A stretch of 64,000 bases of DNA. Origin: Pseudothioclava nitratireducens. GTDB taxonomy: Bacteria > Pseudomonadota > Alphaproteobacteria > Rhodobacterales > Rhodobacteraceae. The translations under genes and the position numbers were made by a program. Position 1 is the first letter of the stretch. Every line of letters starts with the position of its first letter. Below the pieces are notes generated by a model. It worked only from the letters and a program-made list of their open reading frames with translations, was not told where the DNA came from and made no database searches. The DNA is taken from NCBI RefSeq assembly GCF_029210495.1, contig NZ_JARGDK010000004.1, forward strand, positions 124,001 to 188,000. The letters run 5' to 3'. Positions 1 to 8,290 of the stretch are shown piece after piece.

Positions 1-89
1 CTTCGCACCTCGCAGTCCAGCCCCATCTCTTCCAGGAGCCACAGGATTCGCATCGAGCGCGAGCCGGGTGTGTGATGCAGACGGATCAT
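1..89 (-). CDS. Glutathione S-transferase family protein (5' end only)
   Basis: Only the first 29 codons lie in the window; the gene runs off the left edge. The N-terminus contains TPGSRSMRILWLLEE, the thioredoxin-fold beta1-alpha1 pattern of glutathione transferases, in which a Ser near the start of helix 1 usually binds the glutathione thiol. Its ATG overlaps the stop codon of the biotin carboxylase gene in an ATGA arrangement, so it is very probably translated with the leucine-degradation operon. The family is inferred from a short segment, so substrate and subclass cannot be judged. Confidence 0.6.
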   Translation of the reverse strand, partial: MIRLHHTPGSRSMRILWLLEEMGLDCEVR

Positions 90-2005
90 GCCTCTTCCTC
101 CTCAAGGCGGATCAACGCGGCCCCGGCTTCAACCTGAGCGCCTTCGGTGACCAGCACCTCTGCGACGACCCCGTCGCGGGCGGCCAGCATGGTATGTTCC
201 ATCTTCATCGCCTCCATGATCGCCAGCGGCGTGCCCGCCGCGACCTCCTGCCCGGCGGTGACGAAGACAGCTTTGACCAGCCCCGGCATCGGCGCAAGGG
301 TGAGGTCGGTCGCGGTTTCGGCCCCGGCACTGGCCAGCGGATCGACCCGCTCGAAGCGCCACGCCCGATCGGTGAAGACGGTGATCGCGGCAGCATCCGT
401 ATGGAAGCGCGCGCCGGTTTTCGCCCCATCGACCCACCAGCCATCGGCGCGGCGTTCGCACAGATGACGTCGCCCCTCGATCTCGACCGTGATCCGGCCC
501 GGCGCTTCGACCTCGACGACCGCCACCGGCTCGAACGGCACGGGCCGGCGCAGCGGCGCCCAAAGGCTAAAGCCCGCGCCCTGCCCGTTCTCCAGCCCCG
601 CTGCCGCGATGACGGCGAGCGCCTCGACGGCGGGCGGCACCGCGCCTTCGGCGGTCAGCGCGTCGATCTCGCGCCCGATCAGGCCGGTATCGACATCCCC
701 CGCCGCAAAGCCTGCATGACGGGCCAGCGCGCCGAGGAAGCTCAGGTTGGTCACCGTGCCCGCCACCTCGGTCTCTTCGAGCGCTCGGGTCAGTTGCGCG
801 AGCGCCGCGCCGCGCGTGGGGCCGTGCGTGATGATCTTCGCGATCATCGGATCATACCACGGGCTAATCGTATCGCCCGCCCGCACCCCGGTATCGGCGC
901 GGCACCCATCCGCAAAGCGCAGATGCGAGAGCGTCCCGGTCGCGGGCAGGAAGCCCGCAGGCACGTCCTCGGCATAAAGGCGCGCCTCGAACGCATGGCC
1001 GGTGATCGAGAGGTCCGATTGCGCGCAGGGCAGGCTCTCGCCGCTCGCCACGCGCAGTTGCCACTCCACAAGGTCGATCCCGGTGATCGCCTCGGTCACC
1101 GGATGCTCCACCTGAAGGCGGGTGTTCATCTCCATGAACCAGAAGCGATCCGGACGCAGACCCTCGGAGCCGTCGACGATGAATTCGACCGTGCCCGCGC
1201 CCTTGTAGCCGATCGCCTCGGCGGCGCGCACGGCGGCCTGCCCCATGGCGGCGCGCATCTCTTCGGTCATGCCGGGCGCAGGGGCCTCTTCGATGACCTT
1301 CTGGTGGCGGCGTTGGAGCGAGCAATCCCGCTCGAACAGATGCACCGCATGGGAGCCGTCGCCGAAGACCTGCACCTCGATATGGCGCGGCTTTTCCACG
1401 AATTTTTCGATCAGCACGGCTGCGTTGCCGAAGGCGGTCTGCGCCTCGCCCTGAGCGGACTTGAGCGCCGCCATGAAAGCGGAGGGATGCTCGACCATAC
1501 GCATGCCCTTGCCGCCACCGCCCGCAACCGCCTTGATCAGCACCGGATAGCCGATGCTGTCCGCCGCCCCCGAGAGATGCTCGGGGTCCTGATTGTCGCC
1601 GTGATAGCCCGGCACCACGGGCACGCCCGCCTTGCTCATCAGCGCCTTGGCGGCGTCCTTGAGCCCCATCGCGCGGATCGCAGACGCCGATGGCCCGATG
1701 AAGACCAGCCCCGCCGCCTCGACCGCATCGACGAAATCGGGGTTTTCGGAGAGGAACCCGTAGCCCGGATGAATCGCCTCGGCCCCGGTGTCGAGCGCGG
1801 CCTGAATGATGGCATCGCCGCGCAGATAGCTGTCTTTCGGCGCGGGGCCGCCGATGGCGATGGCCTCATCGGCGAGGCAGACATGGGCCGCGCCCGCATC
1901 GGCCTCGGAATAGACGGCGACCGTCGCCACGCCCAGCTTGCGCGCGGTCTTGATGACGCGAGCGGCGATTTCGCCTCGGTTGGCGATCAGGATCTTGCGA
2001 AACAT
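86..2005 (-). CDS. mccA: Methylcrotonyl-CoA carboxylase, biotin-carrying alpha subunit
   Basis: ATP-dependent carboxylation of biotin for 3-methylcrotonyl-CoA carboxylase in leucine breakdown (cytosolic). Of 639 residues, the biotin carboxylase N-domain begins MFRKILIANRGEIAAR, the ATP-grasp glycine loop GGGGKGM lies at about 162-168, and the active-site stretch EMNTRLQVEHPVTE follows near 290-305. The C-terminal biotinyl domain carries AMKMEH with the biotin-accepting Lys at about 601. Length suits MccA/LiuD rather than the larger pyruvate carboxylase. The carboxyltransferase subunit lies just upstream and isovaleryl-CoA dehydrogenase in the same operon, which favours methylcrotonyl-CoA over propionyl-CoA or geranyl-CoA as substrate. 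A 124-base gap with hairpins separates it from mccB. Confidence 0.93.
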   Translation of the reverse strand: MFRKILIANRGEIAARVIKTARKLGVATVAVYSEADAGAAHVCLADEAIAIGGPAPKDSYLRGDAIIQAALDTGAEAIHPGYGFLSENPDFVDAVEAAGLVFIGPSASAIRAMGLKDAAKALMSKAGVPVVPGYHGDNQDPEHLSGAADSIGYPVLIKAVAGGGGKGMRMVEHPSAFMAALKSAQGEAQTAFGNAAVLIEKFVEKPRHIEVQVFGDGSHAVHLFERDCSLQRRHQKVIEEAPAPGMTEEMRAAMGQAAVRAAEAIGYKGAGTVEFIVDGSEGLRPDRFWFMEMNTRLQVEHPVTEAITGIDLVEWQLRVASGESLPCAQSDLSITGHAFEARLYAEDVPAGFLPATGTLSHLRFADGCRADTGVRAGDTISPWYDPMIAKIITHGPTRGAALAQLTRALEETEVAGTVTNLSFLGALARHAGFAAGDVDTGLIGREIDALTAEGAVPPAVEALAVIAAAGLENGQGAGFSLWAPLRRPVPFEPVAVVEVEAPGRITVEIEGRRHLCERRADGWWVDGAKTGARFHTDAAAITVFTDRAWRFERVDPLASAGAETATDLTLAPMPGLVKAVFVTAGQEVAAGTPLAIMEAMKMEHTMLAARDGVVAEVLVTEGAQVEAGAALIRLEEEEA

Positions 2006-2030
2006 CGGCTTCTCCCAGTCTCGGATCGCA

Positions 2031-2125
2031 GGGGGCTCGCCCCCCGCTCCTTCGGAGCCTCCCGGAGCATTTTCGGCTTAATGAAAGCGGCCTTCATCAA
2101 GCGCCAAATACTCCTGCCGGAGGCA
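2031..2125. repeat. Intergenic hairpins and GTATTT-type palindrome between mccB and mccA
   Basis: The 124-base spacer holds two tight hairpins (five-G and five-C arms at 2031-2044, then GCTCC/GGAGC at 2046-2058). They are followed by an imperfect inverted repeat whose right end reads, on the minus strand, GCCTCCGGCAGGAGTATTTG. That end resembles the element at 29889-29967. It may pause or partly terminate transcription between the two carboxylase genes, or be a dispersed REP-like sequence. Confidence 0.5.
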
Positions 2126-2129
2126 AATC

Positions 2130-3734
2130 TTACATGCGGAACACGCCAAAGCGCGTGGGTTCGATCGGGGCGCAGAGGCTAGCGGAGAGCGAGAGTGCCA
2201 GCACATCGCGCGATTTGCGCGGGTCGACGATGCCGTCATCCCAAAGCCGCGCCGAGGCGTAGAGCGGGTGCGACTGACGTTCGAACATCTCGATGGTGGG
2301 GCGCTTGAACTCGGCCTCCTCCTCGGGTGACCAGGTGCCGCCCTTGCGCTCGATGCCCTCGCGCCGAACCGTGGCGAGCACCCCCGCCGCCTGTTCGCCG
2401 CCCATCACCGAGATGCGCGAGTTCGGCCATGTCCAGAGGAAGCGCGGCCCGTAGGCGCGGCCTGCCATGCCGTAATTCCCCGCCCCGAAGGAGCCGCCCA
2501 CCAGCATGGTGATTTTCGGCACGTTGGTGGTGGCCACCGCCGTCACCATCTTGGCGCCATGGCGCGCGATGCCCTCATTCTCGTATTTGCGACCGACCAT
2601 GAAGCCGGTGATGTTTTGCAGGAAGACAAGGGGCGTGCCGCGCTGCGAGCAAAGCTCGATGAAATGCGCGGCCTTCTGCGCGGCCTCGGAGAAGAGCACG
2701 CCGTTATTGGCGATAATCCCCACGGGGCAGCCTTTGACATGGGCGAAGCCGGTCACGATGGTCTCGCCGAAGCGCGGTTTGAACTCGTCGAAGCGCGAGC
2801 CGTCGACCAGCCGCGCGATCACCTCGCGGATGTCATAGGGCGTGCGCAGGTCGGCAGGCACGACGCCAAGGATTTCCTCTGGGTCGTAGGCGGGCTCTTC
2901 GGGGCTTTCCCAGACCACGGATTGCGGCTTGCGCCGGTTCAGGTGGCTGACGGCACGCCGGGCCAGCGCCAGCGCATGGGCGTCATTGTCGGCCAGATAA
3001 TCCGCCACGCCCGAAAGCCGCGTATGCACGTCGCCCCCGCCCAGGTCCTCGGCGGTGACGACCTCGCCGGTCGCGGCCTTGACCAGCGGCGGACCCGCCA
3101 GAAAGATCGTCCCCTGCTCGCGCACAATGATCGTCACATCGGACATGGCGGGCACGTAGGCGCCGCCCGCCGTGCAGGACCCCATCACCACGGCAATCTG
3201 CGGGATGCCTTTGGCGGACATGCGCGCCTGATTATAGAAGATGCGCCCGAAATGGTCGCGATCCGGGAAAACCTCGTCCTGATTGGGCAGGTTTGCGCCG
3301 CCACTATCCACAAGATAGATGCAAGGCAGTGCGCATTCCTCGGCGATCTCCTGCGCGCGCAGGTGTTTCTTGACGGTCATCGGGTAATAGGTGCCGCCTT
3401 TAACGGTGGCGTCGTTGGCGACCACCATGACCTCCTGGCCATGCACGCGACCGATCCCGGCGATCACGCCCGCACAAGGCGCCGCGCCGTCATACATGCC
3501 ATGCGCCGCCGTTGCGCCGACTTCGAGAAACGGCGAGCCCGGATCGAGGAGTCCCGCCACGCGCTCACGCGGGGCAATCTTGCCGCGTGACAGGTGACGC
3601 TCGAGCGCTGCCGCACCACCGCCCGCCGCCGCCATATCCGCGGCCTCGCGGATCTGCGCCAGCGCATCGAGATGGGCCGCGCGATTGCGCGCCGCCGCCT
3701 CGGAGCCGGCCATGAATGAGGAAGAGAGTTTCAT
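2130..3734 (-). CDS. mccB: Methylcrotonyl-CoA carboxylase, carboxyltransferase beta subunit
   Basis: Transfers the carboxyl group from carboxybiotin to 3-methylcrotonyl-CoA, giving 3-methylglutaconyl-CoA. The 534-residue protein has the two crotonase-type halves of acyl-CoA carboxyltransferases: an N-half with [19 protein letters not shown] and [17 protein letters not shown], and a C-half with [20 protein letters not shown] and [15 protein letters not shown]. Length and motifs match MccB/LiuB. The gene sits 9 bases downstream of a DUF1311 gene and upstream of mccA, so subunits are made from one transcript. The adjacent isovaleryl-CoA dehydrogenase supports the leucine pathway. Methylglutaconyl-CoA hydratase and HMG-CoA lyase are not in the window and may lie beyond its left edge. 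Confidence 0.93.
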   Translation of the reverse strand: MKLSSSFMAGSEAAARNRAAHLDALAQIREAADMAAAGGGAAALERHLSRGKIAPRERVAGLLDPGSPFLEVGATAAHGMYDGAAPCAGVIAGIGRVHGQEVMVVANDATVKGGTYYPMTVKKHLRAQEIAEECALPCIYLVDSGGANLPNQDEVFPDRDHFGRIFYNQARMSAKGIPQIAVVMGSCTAGGAYVPAMSDVTIIVREQGTIFLAGPPLVKAATGEVVTAEDLGGGDVHTRLSGVADYLADNDAHALALARRAVSHLNRRKPQSVVWESPEEPAYDPEEILGVVPADLRTPYDIREVIARLVDGSRFDEFKPRFGETIVTGFAHVKGCPVGIIANNGVLFSEAAQKAAHFIELCSQRGTPLVFLQNITGFMVGRKYENEGIARHGAKMVTAVATTNVPKITMLVGGSFGAGNYGMAGRAYGPRFLWTWPNSRISVMGGEQAAGVLATVRREGIERKGGTWSPEEEAEFKRPTIEMFERQSHPLYASARLWDDGIVDPRKSRDVLALSLSASLCAPIEPTRFGVFRM

Positions 3735-3743
3735 CGTCCGATC

Positions 3744-4256
3744 CTACCTGTTCTTGTCGCCAAGGCGCCCGATCAACTCGATCGCCTGCTCGCCTGTCAG
3801 CCGCATCGTGCAGGCCGACCAGGCCGGACTGCCGCCCGAACCGCCGCCCCATTGCGTCACTTCGTAATCGCAAGCCGCATCCCGAAACGCGATCCAGGCG
3901 CGCTGCATCTCGCGCAGCGCCGGCGCGGATTGCGGGGCCGAGCTGACCTCGGCCATCGCCTTGTCCAACGCCTCCTCGATCTCGAGCAGGTTCTGATAGG
4001 CCGCGTTCAGTCGCGCATCCCAATCGTCGCGCTCCGCACCAAGGCAAAAGCCCATACCCGCATTGGAGCCGCCCGCATCCGAGGCCTGCATGCAGTGATT
4101 GGCGGCAATCCCGATACAGTCGCGCCGGGTGTCGCCCGATTTGGCGGCGAGACACGCCTCAAGCACCGAGGCGTCATACGCCACCGGCAGGTCGCCCTGC
4201 CCCCAAGCTGCGGACCCGGCCAGCATCGCCGCCAGAAGCGCCACCCTGCGCATCAT
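3744..4256 (-). CDS. DUF1311 (LprI-like) secreted protein
   Basis: A 170-residue protein with an N-terminal signal peptide (hydrophobic run ending SAAWG-Q) and a cysteine-containing mature part typical of DUF1311. In the C-terminal half the family pattern is visible: regularly spaced alanine-rich helices, then REMQRAWIAFRDAACDYE and WSACTMRLT, with paired Cys that probably form disulfides. Its ATG overlaps the isovaleryl-CoA dehydrogenase stop codon by 4 bases, so it is co-translated within the leucine operon. Related LprI proteins have been described as lysozyme inhibitors, but the role here is unknown and its presence in a catabolic operon is unexplained. Confidence 0.75.
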   Translation of the reverse strand: MMRRVALLAAMLAGSAAWGQGDLPVAYDASVLEACLAAKSGDTRRDCIGIAANHCMQASDAGGSNAGMGFCLGAERDDWDARLNAAYQNLLEIEEALDKAMAEVSSAPQSAPALREMQRAWIAFRDAACDYEVTQWGGGSGGSPAWSACTMRLTGEQAIELIGRLGDKNR

Positions 4257-5413
4257 GCGCGCTCCATGATCTCGCGGCCAATGAGCATCCGGCGGATTTC
4301 CGACGTGCCCGCACCGATCTCCATGAGCTTGGCGTCACGGAACAGACGGCTGACCACGCTGTCTTGCAGGAAGCCCGCGCCGCCAAGGGCCTGAACCGCC
4401 TGATGCGCCTGCACCATCGCCTGCTCGGACGCATAAAGCACCGTCGCCGCCGCATCCTGACGCGTGACCTGCCCCTTGTCGCACGCCTTCGCCACCTCAT
4501 AGGTGTAGGCGCGCGCGGTGTTCATCGCGACATACATATCGGCGATCTTCGCCTGCATGAGCTGGAAATTCCCGATCGGCTGGCCGAATTGCTGACGCTC
4601 TTTCGAATAGGGCACGACCTCGTCGAGGCAAGCCGCCATGATCCCCGTGCCGATACCCGAAAGCACCACGCGCTCATAATCGAGGCCGGACATCAGGACG
4701 CGCACGCCCTTGCCCTCGGCCCCCAGCACATTCTCCTCGGGCACTTCGCAATTGTCGAAGAACAGCTGCGCCGTGTTCGAACCCCGCATGCCGAGCTTGT
4801 CGAAATGCTGAGAGGTCGAGAAGCCCTTGAAATCCTTCTCGATGATAAAGGCGGTGATGCCCTTCGAACCCGCTTCCGGGTCGGTCTTGGCATAGACCAC
4901 GAGCGTATCGGCGTCCGGCCCGTTGGTGATCCAGTATTTATGGCCATTGAGGACGTAATAACCGTCCTTCTTCTCGGCGCGCAGCTTCATGCCGACAACA
5001 TCCGAGCCTGCACCCGATTCCGACATGGCCAGCGCGCCGACCTTGGCACCCGATACGAGATCGGGCAGATATTTCGCGCGCTGCGCATCATTGCCATTCA
5101 GCTTGAGCTGATTCACGCAAAGGTTGGAATGCGCGCCATAAGAGAGCGAGATCGAGGCCGAAGCCCGCGCGATCTCTTCAGTAGCGATCACATGCGCCAG
5201 ATAGCCCATGCCCGCGCCGCCATATTCCTCGGAAACGGTGATGCCCAACAGGCCCAACTCGCCCATCTCGGCCCAAAGCTCATTCGGGAATACGTTATCG
5301 GCGTCCACCTTGGCCGCCAGCGGCTTCACCCGCTCCTGCGCCCAGGCATGCACCATATCGCGCAGCGCGTTAACGTCTTCGCCAAGATCGAAAGTCATGG
5401 ATGCGCCGAACAT
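4253..5413 (-). CDS. ivd: Isovaleryl-CoA dehydrogenase
   Basis: FAD-dependent oxidation of isovaleryl-CoA to 3-methylcrotonyl-CoA, the third step of leucine catabolism, passing electrons to ETF. The 386-residue product has the acyl-CoA dehydrogenase N-, middle- and C-domains: LAMSESGAGSDVVGMKL and KYWITNGPDAD contact FAD and substrate, and GLDYERVVLSG carries the probable catalytic Glu (about 247), at the position characteristic of isovaleryl-CoA dehydrogenases. I chose the ATG at 5413 because AAGGGAGG lies just upstream; an in-frame GTG at 5437 would add 8 residues and lies inside a palindrome. First gene of the operon with DUF1311, mccB and mccA. Confidence 0.93.
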   Translation of the reverse strand: MFGASMTFDLGEDVNALRDMVHAWAQERVKPLAAKVDADNVFPNELWAEMGELGLLGITVSEEYGGAGMGYLAHVIATEEIARASASISLSYGAHSNLCVNQLKLNGNDAQRAKYLPDLVSGAKVGALAMSESGAGSDVVGMKLRAEKKDGYYVLNGHKYWITNGPDADTLVVYAKTDPEAGSKGITAFIIEKDFKGFSTSQHFDKLGMRGSNTAQLFFDNCEVPEENVLGAEGKGVRVLMSGLDYERVVLSGIGTGIMAACLDEVVPYSKERQQFGQPIGNFQLMQAKIADMYVAMNTARAYTYEVAKACDKGQVTRQDAAATVLYASEQAMVQAHQAVQALGGAGFLQDSVVSRLFRDAKLMEIGAGTSEIRRMLIGREIMERA

Positions 5414-5430
5414 GGGCCCCCTCCCTTTAT

Positions 5431-5444
5431 TGAACACTTGTTCA
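5431..5444. promoter_or_regulatory. Candidate operator palindrome upstream of the leucine operon
   Basis: TGAACACTTGTTCA has perfect 6-base arms (TGAACA/TGTTCA) around a 2-base centre, 18 bases upstream of the chosen ivd start and in the gap to the divergent creA gene. The compact two-fold symmetry is like operators of TetR-type repressors. Repression of ivd-mccBA is an inference; no regulator gene lies in the window. Confidence 0.45.
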
Positions 5445-5530
5445 TTTAATGCCGTCGAAATCGAGTCGCGTCAAGTCTTGTGGAACCGACGTTGCGTCCA
5501 CACTGTTGAGACGTGAAACAGGAGGTCGCC

Positions 5531-6007
5531 ATGAACCGCTCTTTTCTTGCCCCGCTCGCTCTGGCCGCCAGCCTCACCGGCGCGACCGCCGTCCCTGCCG
5601 AACAGGTTGGCGAAGTCGGCGTGGACTGGGTCGGCAACGACATCATCATCGAGGCCATCGAAGACCCGAAGGTCTCGGGCGTGACCTGCCACATCGCCTA
5701 TTTCGAGCGCTCCCTCTTCGACCGGGTCACCCAAGGCAACTGGTTCGAAGACCCGTCGAACGCGTCGATCGCCTGCCGCCAGACGGGACCGATCACCATC
5801 GGCGATATCGAACGGGGCGATAAAGGCGAGCGCGTCTTCTCGGAAGGCCGCTCACTGATCTTCAAGAAACTCAAGGTCACCCGCATCTTCGACGAGGCGC
5901 ATCGGACACTTGTCTACCTGACACATGCGACCGAGGTGACCGAAGGCTCGGCCAAAATGTCGATCTCGACCGTGCCGCTCTACGGGGCCGACATTTCCGC
6001 CCAATAG
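5531..6007 (+). CDS. creA: CreA family secreted protein
   Basis: A 158-residue exported protein with a clear signal peptide (MNRSFLAPLALAASLTGATA) and the CreA core: VSGVTCHIAYFERS near residue 50, NWFEDPSNASIACRQTGPI, and a C-terminal beta-rich part ending TVPLYGADISAQ. Two Cys are conserved in the family. The start at 5531 is set by AGGAGG 5 bases upstream; a GTG at 5513 is unlikely. CreA proteins are widespread in Proteobacteria and have no established biochemical function despite the name catabolite regulation protein A. The gene is divergent from the leucine operon and convergent with gph. Confidence 0.85.
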   Translation: MNRSFLAPLALAASLTGATAVPAEQVGEVGVDWVGNDIIIEAIEDPKVSGVTCHIAYFERSLFDRVTQGNWFEDPSNASIACRQTGPITIGDIERGDKGERVFSEGRSLIFKKLKVTRIFDEAHRTLVYLTHATEVTEGSAKMSISTVPLYGADISAQ

Positions 6008-6015
6008 CGCGTAAA

Positions 6016-6158
6016 GGGGGCAGTCTGCCCCCTCTGGCCTGCGGCCATTCACCCCCGAGGATATTTCGCGCGATTGGAACGGCAAGACGCCGCCCTTCCT
6101 CCAATCGCGTCAAATATCCCGGGGGGGAGGGCAAAGCCCGAGGGGGGCAGCGCCCCCC
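6016..6158. repeat. Nested inverted-repeat element between convergent genes (copy 1)
   Basis: About 143 bases with mirror symmetry. A G5C/GC5 hairpin at 6016-6032 and a matching one at 6142-6158 flank an inner pair in which GGATATTT and CGCGATTGGA (6059-6078) face TCCAATCGCG and AAATATCC (6100-6119). Closely similar elements occur at 22383-22524 and 34487-34625, and a half copy at 12505-12565. It fills the space between the 3' ends of creA and gph, so it may act as a bidirectional terminator or mRNA-end stabiliser, or be a REP/BIME-like family. Confidence 0.75.
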
Positions 6159-6164
6159 TCACCC

Positions 6165-6833
6165 TCAGCCCAGCAAGCGCACGGCGAGGCCCGGCAGATC
6201 GCCGTAATGATCAAGGAGCGCCTCAGGCGCGAGCCGCTCGATGGCGCGGCCTTCGGGACCAAAGCTGACGAGCACGCTTGGGACACCGACGGCGGCAGCG
6301 GTCTTGCGGTCTGTCTCGGTGTCGCCGATCAGGATTGAGCGCGCCACCTGCCCGCCCACGGCTTCGACAGATGCGCGGTAGGGGGCGGGATCGGGTTTGC
6401 GCACCGGCAGGGTATCGGCACCGATCAGAGCGCCAAAGAGATCGGCAACGCCGAGCTGCGCCACGAGATCTCGGGCTAGTCCCTCGGGTTTATTGGTGCA
6501 GATGGCGGTCGCAAACCCTGCCCGGCGCAACGTCTCGACCGCCTCCGCCGCCCCCGGATAGAGCACGGTATGAACACAGATGTTCTGCGCGTAGTGATCC
6601 AATAAAGCCGGGTAGTCCGCCTCGATCAGCGCATCGCCCTCGGAATGCGCAATCCGCTCATAGCCCGCGCGCAACATCGCCCGCCCGCCGTGAAACGCGA
6701 TTAACGCATCCGCCACGGGATCAAGCAGCGCACCAAGACCGCGCGCCTCGAAACAGGCATTGGCCGCCGCGATCAAATCCGCAGAGGTATCCGCCAAGGT
6801 GCCATCCAGATCGAAAACCACGGTGCGCGTCAT
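6165..6833 (-). CDS. gph: Phosphoglycolate phosphatase (HAD superfamily)
   Basis: A 222-residue HAD hydrolase expected to dephosphorylate 2-phosphoglycolate. Motif I is VVFDLDGTLADT (nucleophile Asp8, general acid Asp10), motif II CTNKPEG near 105, motif III Lys in LPVRKPDPAPY, motif IV GDTETDRKTA. An alpha-helical C1 cap lies between motifs I and II. The start at 6833 has AGGAA 7-11 bases upstream; a start 15 bases earlier is possible. Divergent from glmU across about 107 bases. Other HAD phosphatases of this shape act on other sugar phosphates, so the substrate is inferred from overall similarity. Confidence 0.8.
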   Translation of the reverse strand: MTRTVVFDLDGTLADTSADLIAAANACFEARGLGALLDPVADALIAFHGGRAMLRAGYERIAHSEGDALIEADYPALLDHYAQNICVHTVLYPGAAEAVETLRRAGFATAICTNKPEGLARDLVAQLGVADLFGALIGADTLPVRKPDPAPYRASVEAVGGQVARSILIGDTETDRKTAAAVGVPSVLVSFGPEGRAIERLAPEALLDHYGDLPGLAVRLLG

Positions 6834-6940
6834 CTGTTTCCTGCTCATATTACGGCCCCGAAAGATTGTGTGAACTCTGCTCTCTTGCGGCCAGATATGG
6901 TATGGGTAAAACGGGTTCGAGCAGAAGAAAAGGCACCCAC

Positions 6941-8290
6941 ATGGCGATTGCGCTGATTGTTTTGGCCGCGGGACAGGGCACCCGCATGAATTCGGACCTT
7001 CCTAAAGTGTTGCACGAGGTGGGCGCGGCCCCGCTGGTCGGTCATGCACTGGCCGCCGGGCGGGCGCTTGATCCGGAGCGGGTGATCGTGGTCGCGGGTC
7101 ATGGCGCAGAGCAGGTGACCAAGGCTGTCGCGGGGCTCGACCCCGACGCGCAGACCGTGCTCCAAGAGGAACAGCTCGGCACGGGCCACGCGGTCGCGCA
7201 GGCACTTCCCGCGCTGGACGGGTTCGAGGGCCGGGTGATCGTTCTTTACGGCGACACGCCCTTCATCCGCCCCGAGACCCTTGAAGCCCTCGCAGAGGCG
7301 CGCGCGGATGTGACGGTGCTTGGCTTCGAGGCCGAAGACCCGGGCCGCTACGGGCGACTGATCGCAGATGGATCGGCGCTTGAGCGGATCGTCGAATTCA
7401 AGGACGCTAGGGATAAAGAACGCGCCATAAGCCTTTGTAATTCCGGCGTCATCGCCTGCGATGCCGCCCTTCTGGCAGAGCTTGTCGCGGGCTTGGGCAA
7501 TGACAATGCCGCCGGGGAGTATTACCTCACCGACATCGTGGCGGCCGCCCGCGCGAAGGGGCTTTCGGCCGAGGTCGTGACCTGTGATGAGGCCGAGACG
7601 CTGGGCATCAACACCCGCGCCGAACTTGCCCGCGCGGAGGCGCTGTTCCAGAGCCGGATGCGTGCCGAGGCGATGGAGAACGGGGTGACCATGGTCGATC
7701 CCGAGACCGTCTATTTCGCGCTCGACACCTATATCGGGCGCGACGTGGTGATCGGCCCCAACGTGGTCTTTGGGCCCGGTGTCACCATCGAATCCGGCGC
7801 CCGGATCGAGGCCTTTTGCCACCTGACCGGCTGCCACATCTCGCGCGGCGGCACCATCGGACCCTTCGCCCGGCTGCGGCCCGGCGCGGAACTGGCCGAG
7901 GACGTGCATATCGGCAATTTCGTCGAGGTGAAGAACGCGATCCTTGGCGAAGGCGTCAAAGTCGGTCACCTGACCTATCTGGGCGATGCCGAGATCGGCG
8001 AGGGCACGAATATTGGCGCGGGCACGGTGACCTGCAACTATGACGGCGTGATGAAGCACCGCACGGTGATCGGCGCGAATGCCTTCATTGGCTCGGACAC
8101 CATGCTGGTGGCCCCTGTGACCATAGGCGACAATGCGCTGACCGGCTCGGGTTCGGTGATTACCGAGGATGTGCCCTCGGGCGCAGTCGCCATAGAGCGA
8201 ACGAAGCAGGTGGTGAAGCCCGGCCTTGCGGTGAAGCTCTTTGAACGTTTGCGCGCCGAAAAGGCCAAGCGCATGAAGAAAGGCTCTTAA
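6941..8290 (+). CDS. glmU: Bifunctional GlmU: GlcN-1-P acetyltransferase / GlcNAc-1-P uridyltransferase
   Basis: Makes UDP-GlcNAc for peptidoglycan and LPS. The 449-residue protein has an N-terminal nucleotidyltransferase with LAAGQGTRMNSDLPKVLHEV (residues 7-26) and GDTPFIRPE. From about residue 230 a left-handed beta-helix of hexapeptide repeats follows (IGPNVVFGPGVTIESGA, IGEGTNIGAGTVTCNYDG), which carries the acetyltransferase site. The upstream frame is open for 221 further codons, but family length and the MAIALIVLAAG beginning fix the ATG at 6941. Its TAA directly abuts the glmS ATG, so amino-sugar synthesis is one translational unit. Confidence 0.95.
   Translation: MAIALIVLAAGQGTRMNSDLPKVLHEVGAAPLVGHALAAGRALDPERVIVVAGHGAEQVTKAVAGLDPDAQTVLQEEQLGTGHAVAQALPALDGFEGRVIVLYGDTPFIRPETLEALAEARADVTVLGFEAEDPGRYGRLIADGSALERIVEFKDARDKERAISLCNSGVIACDAALLAELVAGLGNDNAAGEYYLTDIVAAARAKGLSAEVVTCDEAETLGINTRAELARAEALFQSRMRAEAMENGVTMVDPETVYFALDTYIGRDVVIGPNVVFGPGVTIESGARIEAFCHLTGCHISRGGTIGPFARLRPGAELAEDVHIGNFVEVKNAILGEGVKVGHLTYLGDAEIGEGTNIGAGTVTCNYDGVMKHRTVIGANAFIGSDTMLVAPVTIGDNALTGSGSVITEDVPSGAVAIERTKQVVKPGLAVKLFERLRAEKAKRMKKGS

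Noticed and set aside
68-2182. A 704-codon open frame on the plus strand opposite mccA
   Set aside because: It is the antisense shadow of a high-GC gene: Arg/Gly/His-rich translation, no recognisable domain, while the minus strand encodes a full biotin carboxylase.
6016-6158. Insertion-sequence remnant or small gene in the palindromic element
   Set aside because: No transposase fragment or reading frame with a ribosome-binding site is present; similar copies exist between other convergent genes.
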